Positions 12,601 through 38,550 of a stretch of DNA of 64,000 nt are shown piece after piece (within the stretch, counting starts at the first letter, position 1; each line of letters begins with the position of its first letter). The translations under genes and the position numbers were made by a program. A model generated the notes under the pieces. It made no database searches, was not told the origin of the DNA, and saw nothing but the letters and a program-made list of their open reading frames with translations. This DNA is from Anoplopoma fimbria (Eukaryota > Chordata > Actinopteri > Perciformes > Anoplopomatidae), in assembly GCF_027596085.1 (NCBI RefSeq), contig NC_072467.1, positions 6,699,861 to 6,763,860 on the forward strand, written 5' to 3'.

Positions 12601-15600
12601 AAAAAAAAAAAACTGACTGACCCTAATTTTAACTCTAAATCTCACCTGTATCGACGGTTTACCGAGCAACATTAGCATTTATTTGGAGTTATGTTTCATG
12701 TCAGTCTCCTCTTGGCTCCTGTCTGCGAGCTTTGGGGAAACATCTTTTTAGCAGCGAAGTACTCTGCTATGTTCACCAGTTGGTCACTAACTCTGCTGTT
12801 TAATGCTAGACAGGAAAATGACAGCTTATCAGATTTGTTCTCTGAAAACTGAAAACAAATGCGATGAGTTATAAACGTTCAAAAGCACCGTAGACCAAAA
12901 GGGACCTGCAGAGTTGAGTGATAATTCTCTGTAGGTTTGTCACTATGAGTAACCCCTTTTACATTATACATTGTCATTTGATCCATTTTCAATATATCAA
13001 TACATATTGATTGGAAAAGCTTTGAATTTCTGACTAAACATGAATGAGAGAGGGATTCTAAATTATGGACATGTAATGAAACTAAGCAGGTTAAATCACC
13101 CTTTTTTCTACTGTTGTATTGAAAAAGTGTTTTGAAAGTCATTACAGAAGTGGCACTGGGACAATTTGAACTACACAGACCTTTATTTAATTCTAGAGGT
13201 GATGTACATCCATGTGTTTGAGAGGTTACAACAACGCACAGTGCTAGAGGGTCTCTGTCTGTGACCCAGTCCCTCCAGAGTGCACTGGCCTAGCCTCGTC
13301 CTCCTGTCCTTTATAACAATAGGAAGGGTAATGGCCTCCCCAAGGCCTCCTCATTCAGCCTGATTGCGCTGCCAGCATCAGGCCAGCCATGCCATAAAAC
13401 AATTAGCTCCATTTATCAACCTAACATCCGCTATCTACAGGAGGGGGAAGTGAAGGTAGGAAACAGAGGTGGAGTGGGAGAGGTGACCAGTTGGGCAGAA
13501 GATATGTGGAACCGGAGGAGAGTTCAATGAGAAGGGAAGCATCAGTTCTCATTTCATTTGTTGATTGTTTCTAGCTGCTTAATTCAGCCTCAAAATGTCA
13601 TTATGTCTGCTTTGATGAAAAGGACATATATTTAAATGTTTTCAAAGGCTGATTGGATTATCCCCATGTGTTCCACAGAAACAATCTTTCACCTTTTGAA
13701 AAATCAAGATTTGGACAGCATTAACAGCTCATTTCTCCCTCAAATAAAAGCATTTCAAAGACTGTAGCTCTGCTGCTGGAGCTCCACAAAAAAAAAATTG
13801 TAAAACTGACAAGCAAATGACAAACTTTATCATCAGTTTAATGAAAAAAAAAAAAATTGTATGCCAAAAAGCATGTCAGCAGGATCAAACAGCAAAATTC
13901 ACCACTTCTTCGAACATATTCTTTCATATTTACTTACTACTACTACTTCAATGTATTATTATTAAAGCACTGTGTAATACATAAACATGCCAGCAATTAA
14001 TCTTCCAATACAGACTGAATATCAATGAAATCCCCCCCTAAACTTTGATGACTTCACTCAGCATACATGCAAAAAGGTTGAGGAAACTTACTCTACATGG
14101 CTCCCAATATCAGACTCATTAAATGAGTTCAAATGATCATCATAGGCTCCATACACACTGTGGCAACACGTGCAGTTGCCAAGAAAATTATGCTCTAATA
14201 GCCCCAGAGCAAGAGTAAATAAAAATAAACATGTCACCAAAGATGAATAGCAGCCTGAACCACCTTTTCACAGGGCCCCCCAGAGAGATGTACGATGCAG
14301 CTGCTAAAAGCGGAGGGAGAGTTTTTATTTCCCTTTTCTTTCATTTCTCTTGTGTAATAGATTGTACCTGTAGTTTCTCTGAGCAATTGTCTGGCTCACC
14401 CCAACATTTGTCATGTGTAGTGCATCTCTATTAAATAGCTACTGTACAACAAGAAGGATGTTCTAGTAAGGAAGATTCTGGTACGGCACATAATTACACA
14501 GCAGTGGCTTTGATCAAAAACAAACCTGAACGTCTTTCTGTTTAGTTCATTTTAAGAGGAGTGTGTTTTAACAACAGATGTCTGTGTGAGTTTAAATAAA
14601 CCTCACCACCAACACATGTATTATTAGAAAAGCTGACTCTTTCCCAGACATTTACATCATGTTAACACGTGGAGGAAGGTAATTATCCCACAGCAGAAAT
14701 AGCAACTCATTATGAAAGTCATAAGAGGGCACAAGGTCTCCTTTGAAACACACCCAGTTGCCGTACCCCCATAATCCTCAGCTCATAGTTGATGTCAGCA
14801 GGAAAGTAGTATATCTCTGGCCTTAAATCATGCCCTCTACTCCTCAATGTCTTTAATTAAGTCCTGATCGTCCTGTCCTTGGTTCCCAGTATTCGTGTGT
14901 TTAATTTCCTGCTGGCATATTGCCTTCCCTTTTGGATGTATTATTCATCAAGCCTCTCCACTTCTCAGTATTTCTAGGGGCAGCAAAGCTGCTGCTACAG
15001 GATGACTGCTGATGTCGATCCATCGGCTCGACCATTAAGGACGGCTTAAAGCCATAATTCCCGGAGATATTACTCTAAGGTTCAAATGTCAACATTTAGA
15101 TAAGAGCCTGCTTGATTCAGCTCCTGTGGTGGATGAGGTATGAAGTCTTAAATGCCTGCTGTCTTGTGTTTGTATTTTCATTAGTCGGGACTTCAATGTG
15201 TTCACAGAGCAAATAACACCAGCAAAAAAGAAAACACGGGTTGCGAGAGCAGTGGGAGTTTTAAAATAGCAAAATATGAAGCAGTGTCTACGATTTCACA
15301 GATGAATCAGCCTTTAGAAGAACTGACTATTCATCTAGACCCTGTGCCCAGTAGTCTGTCTGCAGTGGCACAAGTCCACATTCATCAATTTTGTGCTTGG
15401 GTGATGAGTCAAAGTAGAACTAGAGCAGTCTATCTGCTGAAGGGACTATTTTACATGGATAGCTGTTGGTGTGTGAATCTCAACAATTTTTCTCTTTCCA
15501 TTTTCTTTTCAGTAACACTGCAGAAGCATCTCTGTTTGCTCAGAGAACCAATCAAGTGTGGCAACTGGCCACCCACTACAGTGACAAGCACAGAATGAAA

Positions 15601-17685
15601 AACACTGTCGACCATGACACATAGAGTTAGGTGTCACACGTCAACAGGTTGTCTTATCGCTGCGGAACGTGAGCATTTGAGTGAAATGGGCAGAGAGGCT
15701 CTCTACTCTGAGATGAGTGGAGGAGACGGTGTTGCCTCTGATCTGGTTGGGTGGCTGAATACTGAGGAGTTGGTACTAAAGCGGAAGCTCATGGGTCAAT
15801 ATGCCCGCCCAATTTTACAGTTGATGTGCGTTTGTCGCCATAGATGCTGGTGGCCACCGTTATGCTCTAAATAGAGCGTCACTTGAGTGGCACTCGAAGC
15901 CACCGAATGTGTCGGAATGTGGGCACTGGAGTGGGGTTGTGTTTTTTTTTCCTCCTCTGGTTTTGGTCCCTATCCTTTGCTGTTATCGCCCAGGAATTCT
16001 TTAAGCCATCACAGCAACATGACTTGACACAGGAATTCTATTGTAATGTCTCACTGTGACAGGTTTATAGTTGAAAAATGGGTGAAGAAAATTAGGAATA
16101 GACTCAGAGTGTAGAAAATCTAGAGAGCTATGGAACCATTGAAAAAAAAAACACAATTCATAACTTGCTAAGATAAATTAATTTTGCTTATTTGACCTTC
16201 ATTTGATTATATGCTAATTTAAATATCTGGGCAGAATGTGTTTTACAGCTGATGCTCTTAAAATATTTACTCCCATTCAATTCTATTGTATCAGTAAAAA
16301 AAATCCAAAACATAGTTGATGCAAGATCTTACGCTTTATCCTACCCAGGAGCTCCTCTCTCTCTGTTTATCTGTGTGTGGGTGTGCTTGATTACAGGATT
16401 GGGATCAGGTGTGCCGGTGTCATGGCAAGCTGCTAATCATCTTCAATAAACTCTGCTTTAAAGATCGGGCTTCAATTCCACCACTCCGTATGTTCATAGA
16501 TTCTGCTAGTCTTGGTCCAGCCTATCGAATCCCTTACACCTACCCTCTTGCTAATTCTAGTCTCTTGAGCCTCGTGCCCCTGAAATTCTTCATTTGCACC
16601 AACTATCTGACTCAGTGTTCTGTGTTTCAGGAATTTGGTTCGGTCAGATTGCTTTGTCCTAGCATTTAGCAAATATTGTGGCTTCTCCTTTGGCTTGAGG
16701 TCCATTATGTAGTCAATTTGGAGCCAAAATAGCAAAATAATAAGAGCAATAGAAATAAAACCCCTTGCATATAATGAGCATGAGATAATAGCGCTTACAA
16801 AACCCAATGCATTAAATGTTTGGGCCAGAATCCTAAAAGTGCTTAGATGTATGAGTTTGAAATAATTGGGACAAAATTTAAACCTAACCTGAGTCCCACA
16901 GCAGGGACTTATTAAGACATCAGCCATATGTCAAATATGATGCTCCTATGCTGCAGCTGGACATGTGGAGGTGGCAGATGTGACTCAAGACGGTTCTGTA
17001 GTTGCTTTTGTTTTAAACTTGCAATCCTACCGGTATGATTATATAGCCAATGATTTGAAACATGTGGGTATGAATTTAAATGGAATTTAGTTGAGTCATA
17101 ATGAATAACATCAGCTAAAATGTAAGACTACCTATTTCATTCAGTGGATAATATTTGAATTGCAAATGTCATTCATGCTCTAGCCTGCACAAAACACGTT
17201 CATTATTGAACACCTGCACACTTTAAAAGACAGATTTAATTTCTCTCTGGTTAAATCTGAATTTACAAATAAAGAAATAATCATCACGTTTAATTATACA
17301 GGGTTTTAGCCCAAGGCAATGTGATGGATTGGCAGCAAAAAAAAAACCCACATGTCTAGCGATTCTGATGGTGACAAATGTGCAAGTAAAAATCATCAGG
17401 CCTATTATTGCTGCGTCTGTATTGAATTTGTTGGCTGCATGGGCTGACAGTGTCGGCAGTGATTCTCATAATAAGTAGATGTTGGTTCATGGTGTGTTCT
17501 TCTATTTACCCACAAGATCAAAGTCGCCTGCATGCTGCAGAGTAACAGTAAACCAAACCAGGCAGGAAAATACATACTGTGGGCTTTTGAATGTACTAAA
17601 ATCCTCTATAAGCTATGATCTTGAATTTTCAGGCAATGTGCAAAACACATCCAACTCAATTTCTGGAGAAGAGACATACTACATT
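12601..17685. other. Gene-free stretch with candidate regulatory blocks
   Basis: No supported exon. Two blocks (about 13,260-13,460 and 14,640-15,070) are repeat-poor with balanced base composition and homeodomain-type TAAT motifs; see findings. The 151-codon minus-strand ORF at 16,472-16,927 has no recognisable domain. Confidence 0.5.
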
Positions 17686-17920
17686 ATGGTAAATGGACTG
17701 TACTTGTATAGCGCTTTTCTAGTCTTCCGACCACTCAAAGCACATACATACACCGCAGGCGTATGTACGTGTATGAATGGCATACAACAGCCTGCGGGAG
17801 CATTTTGGGGTTAAGTGTCTTGCCCAAGGACACATCGACATGGACTGCCGGAGCCAGGGCTCGAACCGCCGATCCTCTGATTGGGGGACGACCCTGCTCT
17901 CCACTGAGCCACAGCCGCCC
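17686..17920 (-). repeat. tRNA-derived SINE, minus strand
   Basis: On the minus strand an A box TGGCTCAGTGG (complement of 17,901-17,911) is followed by a B box GGTTCGAGCCC (complement of 17,858-17,868), then the shared core with 'TGTCCTTGGGCAAGACACTT'. The tail is the complement of the 'GTATAGCGCTTTTCTAGTCT' segment common in fish. The element is near full length. The overlapping ORFs are readings of the repeat. Confidence 0.88.

Positions 17921-29960
<12,040 letters not shown>

Positions 29961-30044
<84 letters not shown>
29961..30044 (+). repeat. (GT)n microsatellite, about 84 bp
   Basis: Uninterrupted GT dinucleotides, preceded by a degenerate GTGCATGTAT start. Confidence 0.99.
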
Positions 30045-30048
<4 letters not shown>

Positions 30049-33000
30049 TGTTTGTGAATGCATGTGCATGAACAGATGTGTGAGCAAGTTGTCAAGGCCT
30101 GCAGAAGATGTTCCTCCAGGGTGCCATTTTATCTCACACCTGTTCCTATCCCCCTCATTCTTCTCTCTTTATTCAGCCGCCTAATCAGCAGAGATGCTAC
30201 TCAGCACACACGTTATTTGATTTCTGCCGTGCAAAGCTTCCCGATTGGTGCCTTTGATAGAACCATCTCCTTGGCAATCAGATAAGTATTGCTGTATGGT
30301 CAGCTGAGCCAAATCCAACCAATCAGCAACAACCTGCACTCTTTGGCTAATTACTATCACTCTGAAAGCAGAAACATGCCATACAGAGAAAGAATCAGGT
30401 TGAAGATCCTTGTCACCACCTAGCCTCCGAAAATTATGTTTGCTTTGTTATGATTCAAATGAATTGTTGTTATTTCCAGATTCTTAACACAGTCCAAGAT
30501 AATGGCTTGCTATTAGGCAAGGAGACAAAAATAAGCATGTGATTAAACATTTTGAAGCCAGTGTGCAAACAGTGGCCAATGATGCTTAGCTTCTGAACTT
30601 GGTAATTTATGGCTATCATCTCCGAGGCTGTCAGTTATTGCCCTCTCACTGGTGAGTGTATTCAGAATGTAAATGTTCTTACTGCTGTCCGTTATAATTT
30701 AAATTGCATATCAAAATTTTCCCAAACTTGGTAACCTTTCACTATACTCTTTTAAGTCCTCTTGACCGCTGCTTATAGGCATGGGCTAAAAAAGAGAGTT
30801 AAAACATTACTCGCGGATAAAGTGCAATGTATTTATCCAGTCCACGCACACACACAGTCACACACCAAAATGAATACAATAACTGCACGAGGTCTAGCAT
30901 TTGAGCAAACAGAAATGAAAGCAAGAGTTTAGTGACAGTAAACAGAAAATAAAACTACTAAAATAATGATTGGATGAAATGATAACATTTTGATTTTCAA
31001 TTAGATTTCAATGCTATGTGCAGCATCATTACATGAGTGCAGCAAATGATACAGATACAAAGCACTGAAATGTTCTGAGAAGTTACAAAAGATGCAAATT
31101 GTGTTAAACATTCAGTTACAGAAAAAACAAATGCTTCACGTTCCAAGTCTAATTCACATTTATGGCAGTGAGGGTATTTTTGTGTCAAATACAAAGTTAA
31201 AAATGTTTACAAATTCAAATTGATTCTGCAAATGCATAGAAATAATTCAGACTAATAGAAGATGAATCAAGCACAAATCCTTAACATACTGAAACAAAAC
31301 ATTTTTGACAAGAGATGAGTAGAGAAAAGAAATGTTCCTGACACCAGATCGTTGTCCATGCTGTTTCTAGGTAGGACCCTCAAACCAATGAGACTGAACC
31401 AAATTGCCACAGTTTAACGAAACTTCAACACTCGGTTGAACACTGAGGGAAAAGATCAAAGCACTATGTAGTGCTATGCGGCCCTAAAAAACAGAACAGA
31501 GTTGCAGATTATAGAGTATGGCATTAAATACAGAACCACTTTGACAAAGAACAGAGTCAGCAGGCACAGTCTGGCTGTGGAGCCTGATAGAAAAAAAACA
31601 TGGCTCTCTACAGTAGAGCAACTCAGCCAGCTGTAAAAAGAAAACAAGGCAAATTATTTTAGCTAATTCATACACAAACATCTCCAGCTGTACCCTCAAG
31701 GGTGGCATAATTCCTCCAGCCTGTTCTCCTTTGAATTTACATTCATATGCAAGTTTGCATCAGCAAAATATATTTTGGGTAAGACATAATGCCTTTCAGA
31801 TGACATTTTTTACTTACTGAGCATATTTTGAAAATATCCCCTGCTATTTATTGGTGTAAAGTCCTGACATTGCTAATAAAACATGTTTGGGTATGGTTCA
31901 TTGAATGCAACTAAAACCATTTGGCCAAGATTAGAAACATACTATAGTCAATGTTACATACTAAAAATAGTTATACTTACTATCTGTATCAAAAGGGATA
32001 CAAACCTGTCCTATCAGTTTAACATTATTCCCTCACGCGTATTTATTGCACTATACTGTATGACCGTCCCATTTCTTCCTGCCTTTAAATACTTTCCTGG
32101 CATTTCATGTTTCAGTGAATTTTAAATCCCTAATGCAGATTAGTTTATACATAATTTATAGGATACAGGGTTACATTCTATGGGTTGAATGTGGGAATGT
32201 CTCATCTACACTTAACATGAAAAATAAATACGCATGAAAAAGTATGGCCATGGTCTACTCATATGCTTTAGTTTTTCTCTTGAGCATGCTGCTGGTTTTA
32301 AGGTTGTTATTTAAAAATTGGATACAAACTGCATTGCAATGTCATATTGTGTTCTGTAATGGCTATTATACAAAGTCTGAATTAAGCACCTAATTCAATA
32401 ATATACACACATGCAGGTGTGTGGTTTATGCTCTTTAATTCCTTCAATGAAAGAGGGACAATTTTACAAAAAATAAAAAAGGCTGCTGATGCATACAAAG
32501 GCAAAACAAAGACTTGCGTCATGCATGCAGCCCTTTGGTTAGGTAATGGCTTTAGCCCTCTCACAATAGAAACATCACATCCAAATGTCATGGAGCATGT
32601 GGCATGCAGGCTTTCCTCTGAACCCAAGCGACCTGGATGTTATCTTGTACACAACTGGTATGCTGCTCTTCAAGGAGCATACACATCAATGAGTAAATAT
32701 GCGGCTTGCCAGAAAAGAGAATGTAATCCCTGAGTTTGATGCTGAAGAGGCCTGATTACTTTTGTTGCTCTGTGGATTCTTTGTATGAGTGGGGGTCGTG
32801 AGTCTCCCCCCTGGAGACACGTGGGGGGCATCAGAAAGCACAGCGCCTGTCATCTTACATCCATCCCCCTTCCCCTGTCATCGACAATCGGATCAGGGAT
32901 AATGACTGTCAGAGGGACCCTTTTCAGGAAAGTGGTCATCACGTAGATATGGTGGAAGGACCACAAATACAACCATTCATGCGATGGTTAAGAATACGCT

Positions 33001-33874
33001 ACAATACTGCAGTTGAAAGAGAACAAGATCTGCCACCAGTTGTGCAATGCAGTGCATCATTTTCTCACCCATTTTCCCCTTGCCATCACCATTACACATC
33101 ATGGAAGAAGGAGATTTAAAGGAAAAAATAACTGCATCATCCTCTTCAGATACACGGAACACATAGCTTGTTAAATCCCTACACCAGCCCTTTTAAAGCA
33201 TTTGCATTCATAAATCAGTGGTAGAACTGTGAATAGCCTCCGTTCCCTTATTTGTTATTTTCCCAGATACTCGAATGCCTCAATTTGGATGCGAGGGTCA
33301 AGAATTCAAATAAAAGACAACATATACATGAAAGCACAGAAGCTGCTTATGATGTTATGGTTTTGGCAGATGGCTCTTGGTCATTCTTCGCTCTGGATCA
33401 AACTGCTGCACACACTTATAGCTGCTGGAAAACAAGCCTTTTAAAAAGAAAAAAAAGCCAGGCAGGCTATCTCTCCCTCAACACTGTGAACACAGCAAAC
33501 ATCATTATTGGCCAGACTGCGAGAACTGCCAGGTACTCTGACTGTGGTGGAGCACAACCTTCCACTAAGTGAACCTTAGAAAGAGAAAATAGCTCAGTGG
33601 TTTGAGACTTATGATCAAGAATTCTGAGGTATAGGTTAACAGAATCAATCAGTGATCAATCAGTGACTTTCATACATATTTTTAAAAGTCTTTTTAAATG
33701 CAGATATCATAAGATACTTTAATAAGCCAGCATACAGTACCACAGCAGGTGGACAACAGGTCTAATGATAAAATATTAGCATGCATGAAGAATGGGCAGA
33801 GAATGCATCAGTCTGGCATTTATGCTGATTTACTGCCTTCATCTCTTAATGTCATAAAGCCCCTATTTCATTAC
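30045..33874. other. Gene-free stretch
   Basis: No exon supported. The block around 32,790-32,900 (CTCCCCCCTGGAG area) is unusually GC-rich for this region but has no ORF or recognised motif. Confidence 0.5.
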
Positions 33875-33946
<72 letters not shown>

Positions 33947-33947
33947 A
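33875..33947 (+). repeat. (TC)n then (CA)n compound microsatellite
   Basis: A CT run with a single TTT interruption near 33,900 passes into a short CA run at about 33,936-33,947. Confidence 0.98.
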
Positions 33948-36239
33948 CTAACACAGCCTGCATCCTGCTGCTTCTCAAAAGTTGCAGCATTCGCTACAGG
34001 CAAGGCTATGACACTTACATTCAGGTTTATAGTCTTGGTTTTATTATACACCTCCCCATAAGGCAGCCCTCAGAGACGATGACACCCTAGACACCTATTA
34101 CAAGGGCTTGGTGAGCTGCGGATGACGGAGCCTCGGCAGTGGCAGGTTGTCATCTGCAGGCCTTGTCTCTGTTTATGGGCTGTTAGAGCGTTTGAACCGC
34201 AGGGTCAACCCTGCTGTGGATTCACCATTGCGCTCCATAGGCAGACCACAAAATGAACAAAAATAAATCCTAATGAACCCTTTTAAGCCCTCTTGTCCAT
34301 CCGTAGGCTAGGAGTGCCATGTGTAAAGAGATAATGCAAGGGGACAGGGGGAGAAGTGGGCTGCCAGCAGGGACAATGAGAACAGGCAGAGAGGGCTGTC
34401 ACTGCTTTGTTAAACCTGCTGATCATCCTCTGAGGTGACAGATACTGAGGAGGTAACTCTATACTGGTGCATGTTTCGCAGGGCAATGCTGTTTGTTTGT
34501 GTAAGCATGAATGTGTGGGTGGGCGTGTCTACTTCTCTATCTAATCTAATCTTATGTCAAACAAACACCCTTAGCTGTTATGTAATGACCAGTCAATAAA
34601 CTACAAAATAAACATCACATACAATGGTTTGAAGTTGCTTCATTTTTCTTGGGTTTCCGACTCTTCCTGTCAGCATAGAAGCTTCACATCAGCAAACTTC
34701 CACACACTTCTTTTATCTAACCTTTCTGTGATCATCATTTAGACCTCAAACGCAGCCCTTTTACGTCTTTAGTCTCCCCTTCTGCTTATTATTCCCTGAG
34801 CATCAGAGAGCCTCTGCTGAGAGGGAAGACAGCAACACACAATTCAAGGGGAATGAGGAAGTCATCTTCGAGGAAGGAATAAGGAAGTTAAGATTTGCTG
34901 TAACTGTGAATATGATGGTTGCGATAAAGGGGAAATCTTGCAATGTTTTTGCTGTAGGCATGTAGATGGTTGCTGAATCTACCTGGCACCAAACCTCTAT
35001 TTAGGAGATCTGCCAGGGCACAGGCTCAATTATTTCCCACCTGTCATCCTTCTCTGGACATCCAACGCCAACCCAGAGGAGGCTGTGATCCATTTTCAGC
35101 TCTGCGGAGACAGACACAACCCCCACATAACCAAACTTAAGCCTAATGGAGGATTGAAGCCACTGTGAATTTTCCCATGTCATGTCTCATCATTATGTGT
35201 GGGGTTGTTGTACAAGATTATTTGTAAAAGCCAATTTTGTAACCTCATTGGTATGTTGGAGCAACTGCCACTACCTTGACATCAAAGAAATCTTAATCAC
35301 CCTCCATCGTAACCTTCATTTCTATTCTTTTTGCGCTTCATTGTATTAAAGAGTCATTTCAGCCTTCTTGACTGCAACCCCACCACCATCATCTCCCTCC
35401 ACCTTTATCACTTCACCTCTATCAGAGAACATGTGGACAGAGGCTCAATGAGAGAGGGCACAGAGAACAGGCAGGCTGAGGAGGGAGGTAATTTCTGCTG
35501 TCTCACCTCAGCGCTTTCCTCATTCGACTCTGAATAGCTCCAATAATATCTTAGACTTTTCAGCTGTTCAAAAGGACGGGGGCTGAAAGGAAGTGAGCGA
35601 GAGGGGCAAGATGGTGAAGAATAGGTCCCCTCCCTCTTCCACACCATTAATCTTTTTCTTCTAGCTGTCGTCTCGAGAAAGTGATTATGGTGGCTTAATT
35701 GTATTTGAGGTGCTTCTCTTCATTGTATACATTTCTTTTTTTACCATATAAGAGGATTTGTCAAACTTTGGTAATTTAGATTAACAGCATTTCTTCTGTG
35801 GAATGACAATTACAAGAAAAAAATCGCTAGATTGGGTTACTGCATGGATTCAATAAAATATGTGATTATAACTGGGAACATTTGTTTTCAAATACTTGAT
35901 AAATAGTCAGATGTTTTCAGTTTTTATCAATTTCACCAAAACATTAATGTTTGCTTATGTATTTTTCTTATTCGAAGCACGGAACTGTTATCTCTTTGAG
36001 CATAAAAAACATTGGCTCTTGTAAATTAGCAATGCCTGGGCGAACTGTAGATTTGAAAAACAATTGACCCTTCGCTGATTCCCAGCCCCTTGAACGCAGA
36101 CTGGCCAATCATAGCTAAGCATGAGCCCTGACCAGAGTCCAACAAGTAACTGGTTTTGCTCCATAGACTGAAATGTAATCATTTCAGTCTTTCTTAATTT
36201 TCAGGCTTGTTTTGCGGATTTCATGCTAGTCATGGTTAA
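33948..36239. other. Gene-free stretch
   Basis: No exon supported. A segment near 35,040-35,090 resembles part of the mobile element at 36,240-37,834 and may be a fragment of the same family. A hairpin (11-bp arms, TAAT loop) lies at 36,165-36,190. Confidence 0.45.
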
Positions 36240-37834
36240 AGGCAGGGTTGGTAATTTTCTTCTTAAACATTTTTGATATGTCTGTTAAAATTCTCATTAG
36301 ATCCTGAAAGCAATCAATGAATCAAATACTACTAAAACATTCTGTATCTGTGGCTGTTGCAGGACTGTAATAAGCCTGTCCAATCATTTAATTTGACCCT
36401 AATGTCATCTTTTTCTGGACATCCACCCCCAACCCAGGGACCCTTGCAATCATTGCAAGTCACCGGAGTCATCCACAAGCTGGTAGCTTGACAGCTGTGA
36501 GTACTAACAATATGTAGCACATGGCTCCGTACACTACTTATAGGGGAGGTAAAGCAGTAAATTAATAACAAGTTAGTAAAGATTACAATTATGCTGGACA
36601 AAAATCAGAGGATACTAGACTCGAAAAGAAGGCAGAAAAGGTATTTGCATTATTCAATGACCACACAGGACAAAGAGTTATGAACTGGTACCTTATATTT
36701 TCAGTATACAGTTCAATTCAACATATATCTCAGTTTCAATTCAGCAATAATGTATTTCTTTTTTCACTCTTTCTTAGGTTTTGAACCACTGAGTTATTTC
36801 AAGCTTCTTTTCTGTCTAAATGGAATCACCCTGAAATAGGTTATTCAGATTCTCAAATCTCCCTACTTGGATCCAAAATGATGTAGGTAACAGTGGTAAA
36901 ACAATACCCGGTTCAATATTATCACTTTACAACGAACTTCAACTTTACAATAGTTCACTATTCACTGCATCAGCAATAACAAAATCACCTTAAACCGAGG
37001 CCCAATAATATAAATACTCAGTCCATTTACTTAAACCAGCGAGGATTACAATTAAGTCCTTCCACAGGCCCAGGAATGCAGTTGAAGAAGAAAGAGTAAA
37101 GTCAGAGTCTGGACTCCGGGGTTTTGCAAGTGGTGCTGGGTGTAGGAGTGGTCTGGTCTTGTGCGGTTTATGATGTTTACCCTAACGGCATGACAGGATA
37201 GTAGTAAAGTTCGCAGTTATGGTTCTTTGCTCTTCAAATCAGAGATCTTAAATCCAGGGATCTAGAGGTCTCGACTGGTTTGGCTCGCAAGCTTGACCTG
37301 CAGTCTTTGACATGGCCAGAATCTTCCCTTAATCAAGTGCTTTTCAAATGCATTTATTTATTTTTACAGCGACTCACTAATTTGGGAGTTCCTCTGTGTC
37401 ACTTTGCATTTTTCAGTGAGCAAAGTACAAGCTGTTAGTGTTCTTATTTGATAATGTTATATTGTGAATTACTGATTTGTCTGAGTTACATAGGTACCGT
37501 TCATCAGAAGGTCCTCTCCCTACAGTGTCACCCAGCGTCGGACTACCATGCTGTCTAGCCGGCCGACAGCGCTGCAGACCTGTTTTATGATTGGGTGGGC
37601 ACTTCCACGATGTTAACTCTTTATGACCTGGGTAACACATAGCCATGTTTGTTGTTTACATTCATAATGAACTGAGTTTTGCTGACTTGGCTCGATTTAA
37701 CAACTGCTGGATTCACAGCTGCTAGTTACTTTCATTGGAAAGAGTGGTCAACACTGGGAATTTCGGGTAGATAATGTAAAAATGTAAAAAACTAGCGTTC
37801 TCTCGCTAGTTTCTCAAGATTACAAACCCTGCCT
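36240..37834. mobile_element. TTAA-flanked inverted-repeat DNA transposon, non-autonomous
   Basis: The left end AGGCAGGGTTGGTAAT (36,240-36,255) matches the complement of the right end ATTACAAACCCTGCCT (37,819-37,834) at 15 of 16 positions. Both ends are bordered by TTAA (36,236-36,239 and 37,835-37,838), the target duplication expected of piggyBac-type elements. A 9-bp hairpin with a 6-nt loop lies just inside the right end (37,789-37,812). No transposase reading is visible in the 1.6 kb, so it would need a helper. Superfamily assignment rests only on TTAA, and the interior may contain a nested insertion. Confidence 0.65.
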
Positions 37835-38539
37835 TTAAATGTTGTGTCTGAGGTACATGTAATATTGATACTTGATACCCAGAGAAGTTGATGTAATATG
37901 TTTCTAAAAGGTTAAAATTCTACATAAAAACCTGTGTAGCTAACATAAACAGAGTTACCTCTTTATTAAATAGCATTAGCACATTCATGCTATACTAGCT
38001 ACTAAAAGTATATTGAATGTATACACATAATGCTTTTGCTTTTTAATGATTGTATCTGTAAATATATACCTACCCTGTAAGGTTCCTTCAATAAATTGTC
38101 TTCAGTCTCTATGGTCTTTAGGTGGTTTCTCTTTTTAACATGTTTTTCCTGCTGACCAGTTTGATATTTTGGATATATCCTTCAAATGCTTATTGTAGAC
38201 CCCTCTGTCTGCTTCCCACTCGAATCGCTCTTCCTTTTTTTCCAATAATTTGATAACATTTATGCAGGTAGTGCAGGACAGTGTGGGCTCCATAGCTCTG
38301 ACAGCTTTATGGAGTAGCAGTGGGGGCTGGGGCTTAGCAAAGGGTCAAATCTCTGTCGGTTCATCACAATGAGCAATAGTATGCTAACATGCTCTTGTTT
38401 AGTGTAATCATGCTAATTAACACAAACCCTAGTATAGCAATACATTGCTGACACTCATGATGTATGTCTTGCAGGTTTTTGGTCAAAAAATGATTGACAA
38501 TTGAGCAAATTAAGATGTGACCTGATAATAGGGAAATAT

Positions 38540-38550
38540 AAAAGTCAGGG
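38540..38550 (+). repeat. Target-site duplication, left copy
   Basis: AAAAGTCAGGG, identical to 38,915-38,925 on the other side of the SINE. Confidence 0.9.

Noticed and set aside
16472..16927. 151-codon minus-strand ORF, the longest outside known genes
   Set aside because: No recognisable domain, AT-biased codons and no splice or promoter context. The overlapping plus strand carries an AATAAACTCTG string that may belong to an old LTR-like repeat, which I could not confirm.
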